Assembly: GCF_006517255.1 (NCBI RefSeq)
Contig: NZ_CP041185.1
Span: forward strand, 2,728,001 to 2,792,000
DNA from: Janthinobacterium tructae
GTDB lineage: Bacteria > Pseudomonadota > Gammaproteobacteria > Burkholderiales > Burkholderiaceae_D
Length of the DNA: 64,000 nucleotides
Reading direction: 5' to 3'
Position numbers and translations under genes: made by a program. The notes beneath the pieces are model-generated. The model made no database searches and was not told the DNA's origin. It saw only the letters and a program-made list of their open reading frames with translations. Positions 1-7,052 of the stretch are shown one piece after another; positions within the stretch are counted from its first letter, which is position 1, and each line of letters starts with the position of its first letter.

Positions 1-753
1 ACGCGCCGGGTCGGCCAGACAGTCGAAAGCGAAGATGCGCTGGGCGCCGCGCCGCCGCGCCTGCCGCAGATGCCCGCCTACCACCTGCTGCGCGCCGATG
101 GCAGCGGCATCACCATGGTCAATATCGGCGTCGGTCCCGCCAACGCGAAAACCATCACCGACCATATCGCCGTGCTGCGCCCGCACGCCTGGCTGATGCT
201 CGGCCATTGCGCCGGCTTGCGCACCACGCAAAGCCTGGGCGACTACGTGCTGGCGCATGCATACGTGCGCGAAGACCATGTGCTCGACGAAGACTTGCCG
301 CTGTGGGTACCGATCCCGCCGCTGGCGGAAATCCAGCAGGCGCTGCAAACGGCGGTGGCGGAAATCACCCAGCTGACAGGGCATGATTTAAAACACATCA
401 TGCGCACCGGGACGGTGGCCAGCACGGACAACCGCAACTGGGAACTGCTGCCGCAGCGCACACCGGAGCGCCGTTTCAGCCAGAGCCGCGCCATCGCGCT
501 GGACATGGAAAGCGCGACGATCGCCGCCAACGGCTTCCGCTTCCGCGTCCCGTACGGCACCCTGCTGTGCGTGAGCGACAAGCCGCTGCACGGTGAAATC
601 AAGCTGCCCGGCATGGCCAACCACTTCTACCGCGAGCGGGTCGACCAGCACCTGCGCATCGGCATCCGCGCCGTGGAACTGCTGCGCCGCCAGGGCGTGG
701 ACCGGCTGCACAGCCGCAAATTGCGCAGCTTTGCGGAAGTGGCGTTTCAGTAA
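1..753 (+). CDS. amn: AMP nucleosidase, C-terminal part (5' end outside window)
   Basis: AMP nucleosidase hydrolyses the N-glycosidic bond of AMP to adenine and ribose 5-phosphate in cytoplasmic purine metabolism. The frame is open from base 1 with no start, so only about 250 C-terminal residues are present. The phosphorylase-like catalytic domain is recognisable from VNIGVGPANAKTITDH, the GHCAGLR stretch, the DYVLAHAYVREDHVLDEDLP block and the DMESATIAANG segment typical of the nucleoside phosphorylase superfamily. The N-terminal regulatory domain of this protein would lie upstream. A clear intrinsic terminator follows 21 bases after the stop, so this gene ends its transcription unit. The identification rests on resemblance to the Amn family and is firm; nothing looks damaged. 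Confidence 0.93.
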   Translation, partial: TRRVGQTVESEDALGAAPPRLPQMPAYHLLRADGSGITMVNIGVGPANAKTITDHIAVLRPHAWLMLGHCAGLRTTQSLGDYVLAHAYVREDHVLDEDLPLWVPIPPLAEIQQALQTAVAEITQLTGHDLKHIMRTGTVASTDNRNWELLPQRTPERRFSQSRAIALDMESATIAANGFRFRVPYGTLLCVSDKPLHGEIKLPGMANHFYRERVDQHLRIGIRAVELLRRQGVDRLHSRKLRSFAEVAFQ

Positions 754-773
754 GCGCCGCATTTCCCACGCAA

Positions 774-800
774 GCCGCCCTCGCCGGGCGGCTTTTTTTT
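774..800 (+). terminator. Intrinsic terminator of amn
   Basis: Perfect 7-bp stem GCCGCCC (774-780) with GGGCGGC (786-792), a 5-base loop, and eight T residues (793-800). It lies just after the amn stop. Confidence 0.93.
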
Positions 801-1042
801 GCCCGGCGCCCAAGCCCGGCAATGTCGCGACCTTGCCGTATATGGCGCAATATCGTCACAAAAAAACAACATATGTCTAGACAGGCAACAGGCAAATGCC
901 GAATTTTCAACGATCATTTTACCCAATGACAAATTTAATTTATTTAACAATTGAAATTTAATATTTTCCTGCTCTCCACAAATAAAATTCATGTCTTTTC
1001 ATTCTGGCGCGTGCCATGCGCATGCACAAATACCCGGCAGCT

Positions 1043-1073
1043 CTTGACAGTCAAGATCAAAAAATGGTCTGAT
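1043..1073 (+). promoter_or_regulatory. Candidate promoter with a dyad over the -35
   Basis: A perfect TTGACA -35 (1044-1049) is followed after 18 bases by TCTGAT (1068-1073, four of six matches to TATAAT). The -35 lies inside a small perfect dyad CTTGA-cag-TCAAG (1043-1055) that could be an operator. The predicted transcript would have a leader of roughly 105 bases. This is a pattern match only, with no factor identified. Confidence 0.45.
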
Positions 1074-1150
1074 GAATTGCAAATTTAAAATACTAAATTT
1101 GTAAACATAGTCATTTTGAAAATAATTTCAAATAGCTAAATAAAACCCTA

Positions 1151-1168
1151 AGGAAACTGAAGTTTCCT
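1151..1168 (+). promoter_or_regulatory. Hairpin just upstream of the receptor's ribosome binding site
   Basis: AGGAAACT and AGTTTCCT form a perfect inverted repeat that would fold as a 7-bp stem with a TGAA tetraloop. It ends four bases before the GGAGG ribosome binding site (1173-1177) of the gene at 1185. Its position suggests a role in mRNA stability or access of ribosomes; that role is inferred. Confidence 0.5.
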
Positions 1169-1184
1169 AGTTGGAGGATAGACA

Positions 1185-3707
1185 ATGATTGAAAAGACAT
1201 TAAACAAATCCTTGCGCATGATGTTCGCCGGTACCTTGGCCATGAGCGCAGGTTTCATGCACCAGGCAGCCCAGGCGCAGGAAGCCAAAGCTGACGAAAA
1301 ATTGCAGCGCGTGGTCGTCACTGGTTCCGCGATCAAGCGCGTGGATGCCGAAACCGCCGCACCGGTGGAAATTTACAGCAAGAAAGATATCGAGCGCACG
1401 GGCGCCACCAGCGTCGCCGAACTGGTGCGCAACCTGGCCTCCATCGACATCAATGACCAGGGTGAACTGAGCGCCAGCTCGCCTTCAGGCTCTGGCACCA
1501 CCAATATCAAGATGCGCGGCTTGAGCGAACGCAACGTGCTGATCCTCTTGAACGGTCGCCGCCTGCCGACCAATGCGCTGGCTGACGGTTCGGGCGCGGG
1601 CGCCGCGGTCGACGTCAACGCCATCCCGCTGAGCGCGCTGGAGCGCATTGAAATTCTGAAAGACGGCGGTTCGGCCATTTATGGCGCCGATGCGGTTGCC
1701 GGCGTGATGAACTTCATCACCAAAAAGAATTACCAAGGTCTGGAAGCGAAAACCAGCTACGGCCAAAGCTCGCGCTCGGACGCCAAGGAAAAGACCGCCA
1801 ACCTCGTGTACGGCTACGGCGACTATGACACCCAGGGCTTCAACGTACTGGCAACGGTCGACGTGTTCAAGCGCGACCCGATCTACCGCAAGGACCGCGA
1901 CCTGACCAGTTCAGCCGACTTCCGCCGCTTTGGCGGCCCGGATGGTCGCAGCGGCTACCATCCTAGCGGCAATATTGCCGGCGGCGGCACTCTGGTGCCG
2001 TGCCCACCGGACGATTTGAGTGACGGCACCTGCCGTTTCGACGTCAACAAGACCCTGCTGACATCGACCAACGGCGCCGACCGCGTCAGCGGCATGCTGA
2101 TTGGCAGCCTGAAAATCAGCGACAGCATCCGCGCGTTCGCGGAATTTACCTATTCCGAAAGCAAGGACGACTTCTCCTCCCAGCCTGCACCAGGCAATTT
2201 CAAGGTCGGCAACCAGACCGTTGCTGGCCGCTTCATGCAAATGGGCCCGCGCCAGACCAACCGCAAGGGCACGATGACCCAGTTCTCGACGGGTTTGGAA
2301 GGCACGACGCGCGGCATCGACTGGGATGTGGCCATCGGCAAGGGCGTGAGCAAGGCCACCAACCGCGATTCGAACTACGCGCACTACGACCTGTTCAACG
2401 AAGCGATCGCCAATGGCAAGATCAACCCGACCCGCACCGACAACCCGCAGGCGGAAGTCGACAAGATTCGCCTCACGCCTTCGCGCGCCGGCAAGTCGGA
2501 ACTGACCTTCTTTAACGCCAAGGCATCGGCGCCGATCATGGACTTGGCAGGCGGCGCGATGGCTTACGCCGTTGGCGTGTCGTACAACAAGGAAACGCTG
2601 AGCGACCAGCCCGACCAGAACCAGATCGATGGCCTGGTCTTCGGCAGTATCCAGCAGGCGGCCGTGAAGGCGGACCGCAATTCCAAGGGCATCTTCGGCG
2701 AACTGTCGATTCCTTTCATGAAAAACGTCGAAGCACAAGTCGCCCTGCGCTATGACGACATCTCGAATGTCGGCAGCAAGACCAGCCCGAAGCTGGCCTT
2801 GCGCTACCAACCGCTGAACAACCTGATGTTCCGCGGTTCGTATGCGGGCAGTTTCCTGGCGCCTTCGCTGAAACAGATGTACGGCGGCGTCGATGCAGGC
2901 GCCTACACGACCAGCGATACGGATATCTGCAAAGCCTTCCCATCGATTGCCGGCAACTGCAAGAACTTCGCCTATTACCAGGTCTCCGGTTCCAACAAGG
3001 ACTTGCAACCTGAAACGGGCAAGACCTACAACCTCGGTGTGGTATTCTCTCCAGTAAACTCGCTGACAGCCAGCATCGACTTCTTCAAGATCAACAAAAA
3101 GAACGAGATCGGCACCCTGACGGAACTCAAGGCGATCGAACTGGGCAACGTGGAAATCAAGAATGGCGACGCGCGCATCCTGCTGAACAACCAGAACCTG
3201 GCCACGACCGAAGTGCGCGGTTTCGATACGGACCTGCGCTACACCTCGCCGCAAACGATGTTCGGCAAATTCACACTCCGCAATGCGTCCACTATCTACA
3301 CCCGCATGGACACCCAGGACACGGTGACGGATCCAGAACAAAGCACGATGAAGACGTTCATGAATCCGAAGTACCGCAACACGTTCACGGCGAGCCTGGA
3401 AAAGGACAATATGTCCGGTTCCCTGGTTATCCGCACGACGGGCGATATGATCGACTCGGACTTGCGCCGCGACGAAATCAAACCGGGTACCCGCACGATT
3501 CCTTCACACACGGAAGTGGATCTGACGGGCCAGTACGTGGCGATGCAAAACCTGACCTTCACGGCCGGCATCAAGAACCTGTTCGACAAAATGCCGCCGT
3601 TTAGCATCATGGGCGCAGGCAACCAGTACGGCACCCTGGGCTTTGCCCAGCTGTACAACGTGCGCGGCCGTTACTTCTACGTCGGTGCAGGCTACAAGTT
3701 CATGTAA
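1185..3707 (+). CDS. TonB-dependent outer membrane receptor
   Basis: An 840-residue TonB-dependent receptor that would import a ligand across the outer membrane using TonB/ExbBD energy. A signal peptide occupies about residues 1-31 (hydrophobic segment followed by AQAQEA). Next comes a TonB-box-like segment (QRVVVTGS) and the plug domain, with the conserved IKMRGLSERNVLILLNGRR and LERIEILKDGGSAIYGADAV blocks. The rest is a beta-barrel ending in an aromatic-rich strand with terminal YKFM. The start at 1185 has a strong GGAGG site 7 bases upstream. The gene is monocistronic with its own terminator. The ligand cannot be told from sequence; the plug resembles receptors for peptides or complex organic ligands as much as siderophore receptors. 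No sigma/anti-sigma pair is nearby. Confidence 0.9.
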   Translation: MIEKTLNKSLRMMFAGTLAMSAGFMHQAAQAQEAKADEKLQRVVVTGSAIKRVDAETAAPVEIYSKKDIERTGATSVAELVRNLASIDINDQGELSASSPSGSGTTNIKMRGLSERNVLILLNGRRLPTNALADGSGAGAAVDVNAIPLSALERIEILKDGGSAIYGADAVAGVMNFITKKNYQGLEAKTSYGQSSRSDAKEKTANLVYGYGDYDTQGFNVLATVDVFKRDPIYRKDRDLTSSADFRRFGGPDGRSGYHPSGNIAGGGTLVPCPPDDLSDGTCRFDVNKTLLTSTNGADRVSGMLIGSLKISDSIRAFAEFTYSESKDDFSSQPAPGNFKVGNQTVAGRFMQMGPRQTNRKGTMTQFSTGLEGTTRGIDWDVAIGKGVSKATNRDSNYAHYDLFNEAIANGKINPTRTDNPQAEVDKIRLTPSRAGKSELTFFNAKASAPIMDLAGGAMAYAVGVSYNKETLSDQPDQNQIDGLVFGSIQQAAVKADRNSKGIFGELSIPFMKNVEAQVALRYDDISNVGSKTSPKLALRYQPLNNLMFRGSYAGSFLAPSLKQMYGGVDAGAYTTSDTDICKAFPSIAGNCKNFAYYQVSGSNKDLQPETGKTYNLGVVFSPVNSLTASIDFFKINKKNEIGTLTELKAIELGNVEIKNGDARILLNNQNLATTEVRGFDTDLRYTSPQTMFGKFTLRNASTIYTRMDTQDTVTDPEQSTMKTFMNPKYRNTFTASLEKDNMSGSLVIRTTGDMIDSDLRRDEIKPGTRTIPSHTEVDLTGQYVAMQNLTFTAGIKNLFDKMPPFSIMGAGNQYGTLGFAQLYNVRGRYFYVGAGYKFM

Positions 3708-3755
3708 TGTAGCGCAATCCCCGGTGGCCTGAAATGGCCGCCGGTACTGCCCCCG

Positions 3756-3782
3756 AAAGCCGCATCTTCATGCGGCTTTTTT
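3756..3782 (+). terminator. Intrinsic terminator of the TonB receptor gene
   Basis: Stem GCCGCAT (3759-3765) and ATGCGGC (3770-3776) with a CTTC loop, followed by six T residues. Confidence 0.9.
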
Positions 3783-3797
3783 CATGCCTGGCAGACG

Positions 3798-3825
3798 AAA
3801 AAAAACCGCTGCAGGCAGCGGTTTT
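3798..3825 (-). terminator. Intrinsic terminator of the DUF1854/ABC transporter unit
   Basis: Perfect 11-bp stem AAAACCGCTGC (3802-3812) with GCAGCGGTTTT (3815-3825). Read on the minus strand it ends in a run of eight T residues. It sits 17 bases beyond the stop of the DUF1854 gene and back-to-back with the terminator of the convergent receptor gene. Confidence 0.88.
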
Positions 3826-3841
3826 CAAGACAGGCAATCGC

Positions 3842-4312
3842 TTACAGGAAGCGGTCGAGTATCTTCCGCGTCGTCTTGTCGATATTGAACATGTCGCGTA
3901 TCAAAAAGTGAATGCCGTGGTTATCGGCGATCAGCAGCGACGTGGCGCCGATGCGGCGGATGTCTTCTTCGCCCTTCAGCACGAACTGCGTCTCGCCCCG
4001 ATCCGTATCGACGTACCAGGTGCAGGGCGTGGCAAAGCTGCTGACGCTTTTCACGCGCGCGATCTCGGGCATGAATTCGCGCCCTTCCAGTTCTTCCTGC
4101 AGCAGGCTGCGCGCCGGCTCGGGCAAGGTGTCAAGGCGCTCGATCCACGCCACTTCCTTGCCATTGCCCAGCACCAGCGAAATGCCTTCGTCGGGCGACT
4201 GGATGGGGAAGGCGCGCACGGGCGCCACGCCTTCAAAGACCTGGCCGTCTTCGGCCGTCATCACCAGCTTGCCGAAGGTGTCGCGGCTTAATGTAAAAGT
4301 TGTACTGGCCAT
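3842..4312 (-). CDS. DUF1854 protein of the cyanophycin locus
   Basis: A 156-residue cytoplasmic protein of the DUF1854 family. No signal peptide or membrane segment is visible. Recognisable stretches are APVRAFPIQSPDEGISLV, WIERLDTLP, SLLQEELEGREFMPEI and the C-terminal IADNHGIHFLIRDM. The family has no established biochemical role. In Burkholderiales it is typically found beside a dedicated ABC transporter and cyanophycin synthetases, as here, so a part in making, organising or moving cyanophycin or its dipeptides is a reasonable inference. It lies 2 bases after the ABC transporter stop, so the two are cotranscribed, and is followed by a strong terminator. Confidence 0.85.
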   Translation of the reverse strand: MASTTFTLSRDTFGKLVMTAEDGQVFEGVAPVRAFPIQSPDEGISLVLGNGKEVAWIERLDTLPEPARSLLQEELEGREFMPEIARVKSVSSFATPCTWYVDTDRGETQFVLKGEEDIRRIGATSLLIADNHGIHFLIRDMFNIDKTTRKILDRFL

Positions 4313-4314
4313 GC

Positions 4315-6585
4315 TTATTCCTTGTCATCCAGGGCGAGTTCGTTGTTGCGCGCCTGTGCTTCGTAGAGGCGGAAATAGGCGCCCTCTTTCGCCATCAGTT
4401 CATCGTGACTGCCCACTTCGACGACCTGGCCGCGATCCAGCACCACCAGGCGATCGGCCCGGTGCAGGGTCGACAGCCTGTGCGCGATGGCGATCGTCGT
4501 GCGGCCTTGCACCAGGTTGTCCAGCGCCTTCTGAATTTCTTTTTCCGTTTCCGAATCGACCGACGATGTCGCTTCATCCATGATCAGGATGCGCGGATCG
4601 ATCAGCAGGGCGCGGGCGATCGAGATGCGCTGGCGTTCGCCGCCGGACAAGCCCTGGCCCCGCTCGCCCACCATCGAATCGTAGCCTTGCGGCAGGCGCA
4701 GGATGAATTCGTGCGCATGCGCGGCGCGCGCGGCGGCGATGATCTCCTGGCGCGACGCGTGCGGCTTGCCGTAAGCGATATTTTCCGCGATGGTGCCGAA
4801 GAACAGGAACGGCTCCTGCAGCACCAGGCCGATGTTGCGGCGGTAGTCGGACACGGCGAACGAGCGGATATCGACGCCATCGAGCAAAATCGCCCCTTCC
4901 GACACGTCATAGAAGCGGCAAATCAGGTTGACCAGCGTACTCTTGCCCGAACCGCTGTGGCCTACCAGGCCGATCATCTCGCCGGCCTTGATATTCAGCG
5001 TGATGCCGCGGTTGACGGCCCGGTTGCCATAGCGGAAACCGACTTCGCGCAAATCGATCCTGCCTTCGATCTTCTCCAGTTTCACGGGGTGCGCCGGTTC
5101 CGGCACGCTCGACACGTGGTCGAGGATGTCGAAGATGCGCTTGGCGGCGGACGCCGATTTCTGCGTCACGGAAACGATGCGGCTCATGGAATCGAGGCGG
5201 CCGTAGAAGCGCGTGCTGTAGGCGATGAAGGCGGTCAGTACGCCGACGGTGATTTCGCCGCGCGACAGTTGCCAGATGCCAAAGCACCAGATGACCAGCA
5301 AACCCATCTCCGTCAGGAACGAGACGGTGGGCGAGAACAGCGACCAGACCTTGTTCAACTTGTCGTTGACGGCCAGGTTGTGCGCGTTGGCGTCGCGGAA
5401 GCGGGCCGCTTCGCGCTTTTCCTGCGCAAACGCCTTCACCACGCGGATGCCGGGTATCGTATCGGCCAGCACGTTGGTCACTTCGCTCCACACGCGGTCG
5501 ATCTTTTCAAAACCCGTGCGCAGACGGTCGCGCACCAGGTGGATCATCCAGGCGATGAACGGCAATGGCGCCAGGGTCATGATGGCCAGCCAGGGGTTCA
5601 TCGACCACAGAATGACGCCCGTCATGATGATCATCAGCACGTCGGAGGCGAAATCGAGCAAATGCAGCGAGAGGAAGACGCAGATGCGGTCACTGCCGCT
5701 GCCGATGCGCGACATCAGGTCGCCCGTGCGCTTGCCGCCGAAAAATTCCAGCGACAGCTTCATCAGATGCTCATACGTGGCCGAGCGCAGGTCGGCGCCC
5801 ATGCGTTCGGACACCAGGGCCAGCACATAGGTCTTGCCCCAGCCCAGCAGCCAGGCCAGCAGGGCCGAACCGAGCAAGCCGCTCATGTAGTACACCACCA
5901 GCCACGGATCGATGTGCTTGCCGTTCTGATACGGGATCAGCACATTGTCCATCAGCGGCGCCGTCAGGTAGGGCGGAATCATGTGCGCGGCAGTGGAGAG
6001 CAGCATCAGCATGAAACCCAGCGCCAGCTGGCCACGGTAAGGGTGGGCGAAGCGCCACAGGCGGAACAGGGTCCAGGTGGACGGCGGCGTGTACAGCACC
6101 TTGGCGCAGATCGGGCATTCTTCCTGCTCCGGCTCCAGCGGCGCCTTGCAACTCGGACACACTTCCTGCTCCGCTTGCAGCACGGGCTGGCCCGTCAGGT
6201 GGCTGTCGAGGCGCTCGACGAACTGTTCCAGCACGCGGATCGCATGCAGGTTCTGTCCCAGGGTGAAGCGCCACGAGGCCAGGCGGCCGTGGTCATCGAA
6301 CAGTTCCAGGTGGCCGACACCGGCGTGGTCGTGGTGCGTCAGGCGCAATCCAGGGCGGAAAGACCAGCTTTTCCAGTCGCTATCGCCCGGTGAACGGGCC
6401 AGCAAACGCTTCTCGGTGACAACAATTATGCCTTTTGTGAAACGTAATCGCGCATCGAGGTCAACCTCAACGCTACTTAAAACGTTCTCCCCTGGAGAAA
6501 GCTTGCTCTCCACCTCCGCCAGCCAGTGTTCAGGCAGCGAGGTGAGGGGAATAGTTGTTGCAGGAACATTCAGTTCAGTTGTCAT
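4315..6585 (-). CDS. Cyanophycin-associated ABC transporter (fused permease and ATPase)
   Basis: A 756-residue half-transporter of the exporter type. The N-terminal 130 residues form a soluble region resembling bacterial PH-like domains. A zinc ribbon with two CPxC pairs follows (CPSC and CPIC, about residues 139-160), an unusual addition for an exporter. Then comes a six-helix membrane domain (about 170-480) and a nucleotide-binding domain with Walker A GHSGSGKST near 541, the LSGGERQR signature near 645 and Walker B ILIMDEATS near 665. All catalytic motifs look intact, so it should hydrolyse ATP, probably as a homodimer. It diverges from the two CphA genes and is cotranscribed with the DUF1854 gene. 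The substrate is unknown; cyanophycin-related peptides are a guess from context. Confidence 0.87.
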   Translation of the reverse strand: MTTELNVPATTIPLTSLPEHWLAEVESKLSPGENVLSSVEVDLDARLRFTKGIIVVTEKRLLARSPGDSDWKSWSFRPGLRLTHHDHAGVGHLELFDDHGRLASWRFTLGQNLHAIRVLEQFVERLDSHLTGQPVLQAEQEVCPSCKAPLEPEQEECPICAKVLYTPPSTWTLFRLWRFAHPYRGQLALGFMLMLLSTAAHMIPPYLTAPLMDNVLIPYQNGKHIDPWLVVYYMSGLLGSALLAWLLGWGKTYVLALVSERMGADLRSATYEHLMKLSLEFFGGKRTGDLMSRIGSGSDRICVFLSLHLLDFASDVLMIIMTGVILWSMNPWLAIMTLAPLPFIAWMIHLVRDRLRTGFEKIDRVWSEVTNVLADTIPGIRVVKAFAQEKREAARFRDANAHNLAVNDKLNKVWSLFSPTVSFLTEMGLLVIWCFGIWQLSRGEITVGVLTAFIAYSTRFYGRLDSMSRIVSVTQKSASAAKRIFDILDHVSSVPEPAHPVKLEKIEGRIDLREVGFRYGNRAVNRGITLNIKAGEMIGLVGHSGSGKSTLVNLICRFYDVSEGAILLDGVDIRSFAVSDYRRNIGLVLQEPFLFFGTIAENIAYGKPHASRQEIIAAARAAHAHEFILRLPQGYDSMVGERGQGLSGGERQRISIARALLIDPRILIMDEATSSVDSETEKEIQKALDNLVQGRTTIAIAHRLSTLHRADRLVVLDRGQVVEVGSHDELMAKEGAYFRLYEAQARNNELALDDKE

Positions 6586-7052
6586 CGTAAAGCATACTCC
6601 GGCTCGAGGCCAAGCCCTTCAGGGCGGGATTTGGGGGATGGGGCAGACGCCCGATCAATGTTTGTGTACTGCGCGATGGCGAGGTAGATGCACCAGTGGC
6701 AATTTCCTGTATTGTATCGAATGGATGCCTGCCAGTAAGGAATGATGGCAAAACGGCGCAAAAAAATGAGCGGCCATCGACCGGCGACAAGTATACAACA
6801 GCGCGCTGTTGCGCAAATGCTCCAGCTTGGCCCGGAGTCGGTATCTTTATAACAAGTAAGGCAACATTTAGTAACAATTAGAATCACAACAGCAGCAGAA
6901 TACGAGAAGCAAACGCGACAAGAGGCCGCTAAAAGTGGCACACTGCGCATACCCGGGATAAAGAACCAAGCACGAGCCTGAAAAGACTCTGTAGAGCCAC
7001 CATAAAGTATCTGGCGCCCAGACGCCTGGCTTGTTATCAAGAAACCACTTAC
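6586..7052. other. Divergent intergenic region of the cyanophycin locus
   Basis: This 467-base region separates the ABC transporter start from the first CphA gene and must hold both promoters. I found no convincing gene. Toward cphA a TATAAC (6848-6853) is a possible -10 with a poor -35; toward the transporter a TACAAT lies on the minus strand near 6713. Dyads include GCCCT/AGGGC (6614-6625) and a compound hairpin directly before the CphA start (6995-7031). Neither promoter is strong enough to assert. Confidence 0.55.
6995..7031 (+). promoter_or_regulatory. Compound hairpin in the leader of the first CphA gene
   Basis: AGCCA (6995-6999) pairs with TGGCT (7027-7031), enclosing a second stem GGCG (7013-7016) with CGCC (7023-7026). 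The structure ends 21 bases before the ATG at 7053, where the ribosome binding site is weak. It may affect translation; the function is not shown. Confidence 0.35.

Larger units (their letters stand above)
754..1184. other. Long AT-rich intergenic region before a TonB receptor
   Basis: After the amn terminator the sequence becomes sharply AT-rich from about 840 to 1170, unlike the surrounding coding DNA. No plausible gene was found in it on either strand. It holds a candidate sigma-70 promoter (1044-1073) and at least three perfect dyads: CTTGA/TCAAG over the -35 (1043-1055), TTTGAAA/TTTCAAA (1115-1132) and AGGAAACT/AGTTTCCT (1151-1168) next to the ribosome binding site. It most likely carries control elements for the receptor gene at 1185. 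Confidence 0.7.

Noticed and set aside
4300..6393. 697-residue open frame on the plus strand opposite the ABC transporter
   Set aside because: Low-complexity His/Gln/Arg-rich translation typical of the antisense frame of a GC-rich gene; no family resemblance, and the opposite frame has full ABC motifs.
6575..6877. 100-residue minus-strand frame before the ABC transporter
   Set aside because: It overlaps the transporter start, spans probable promoter sequence and has no ribosome binding site or family likeness.
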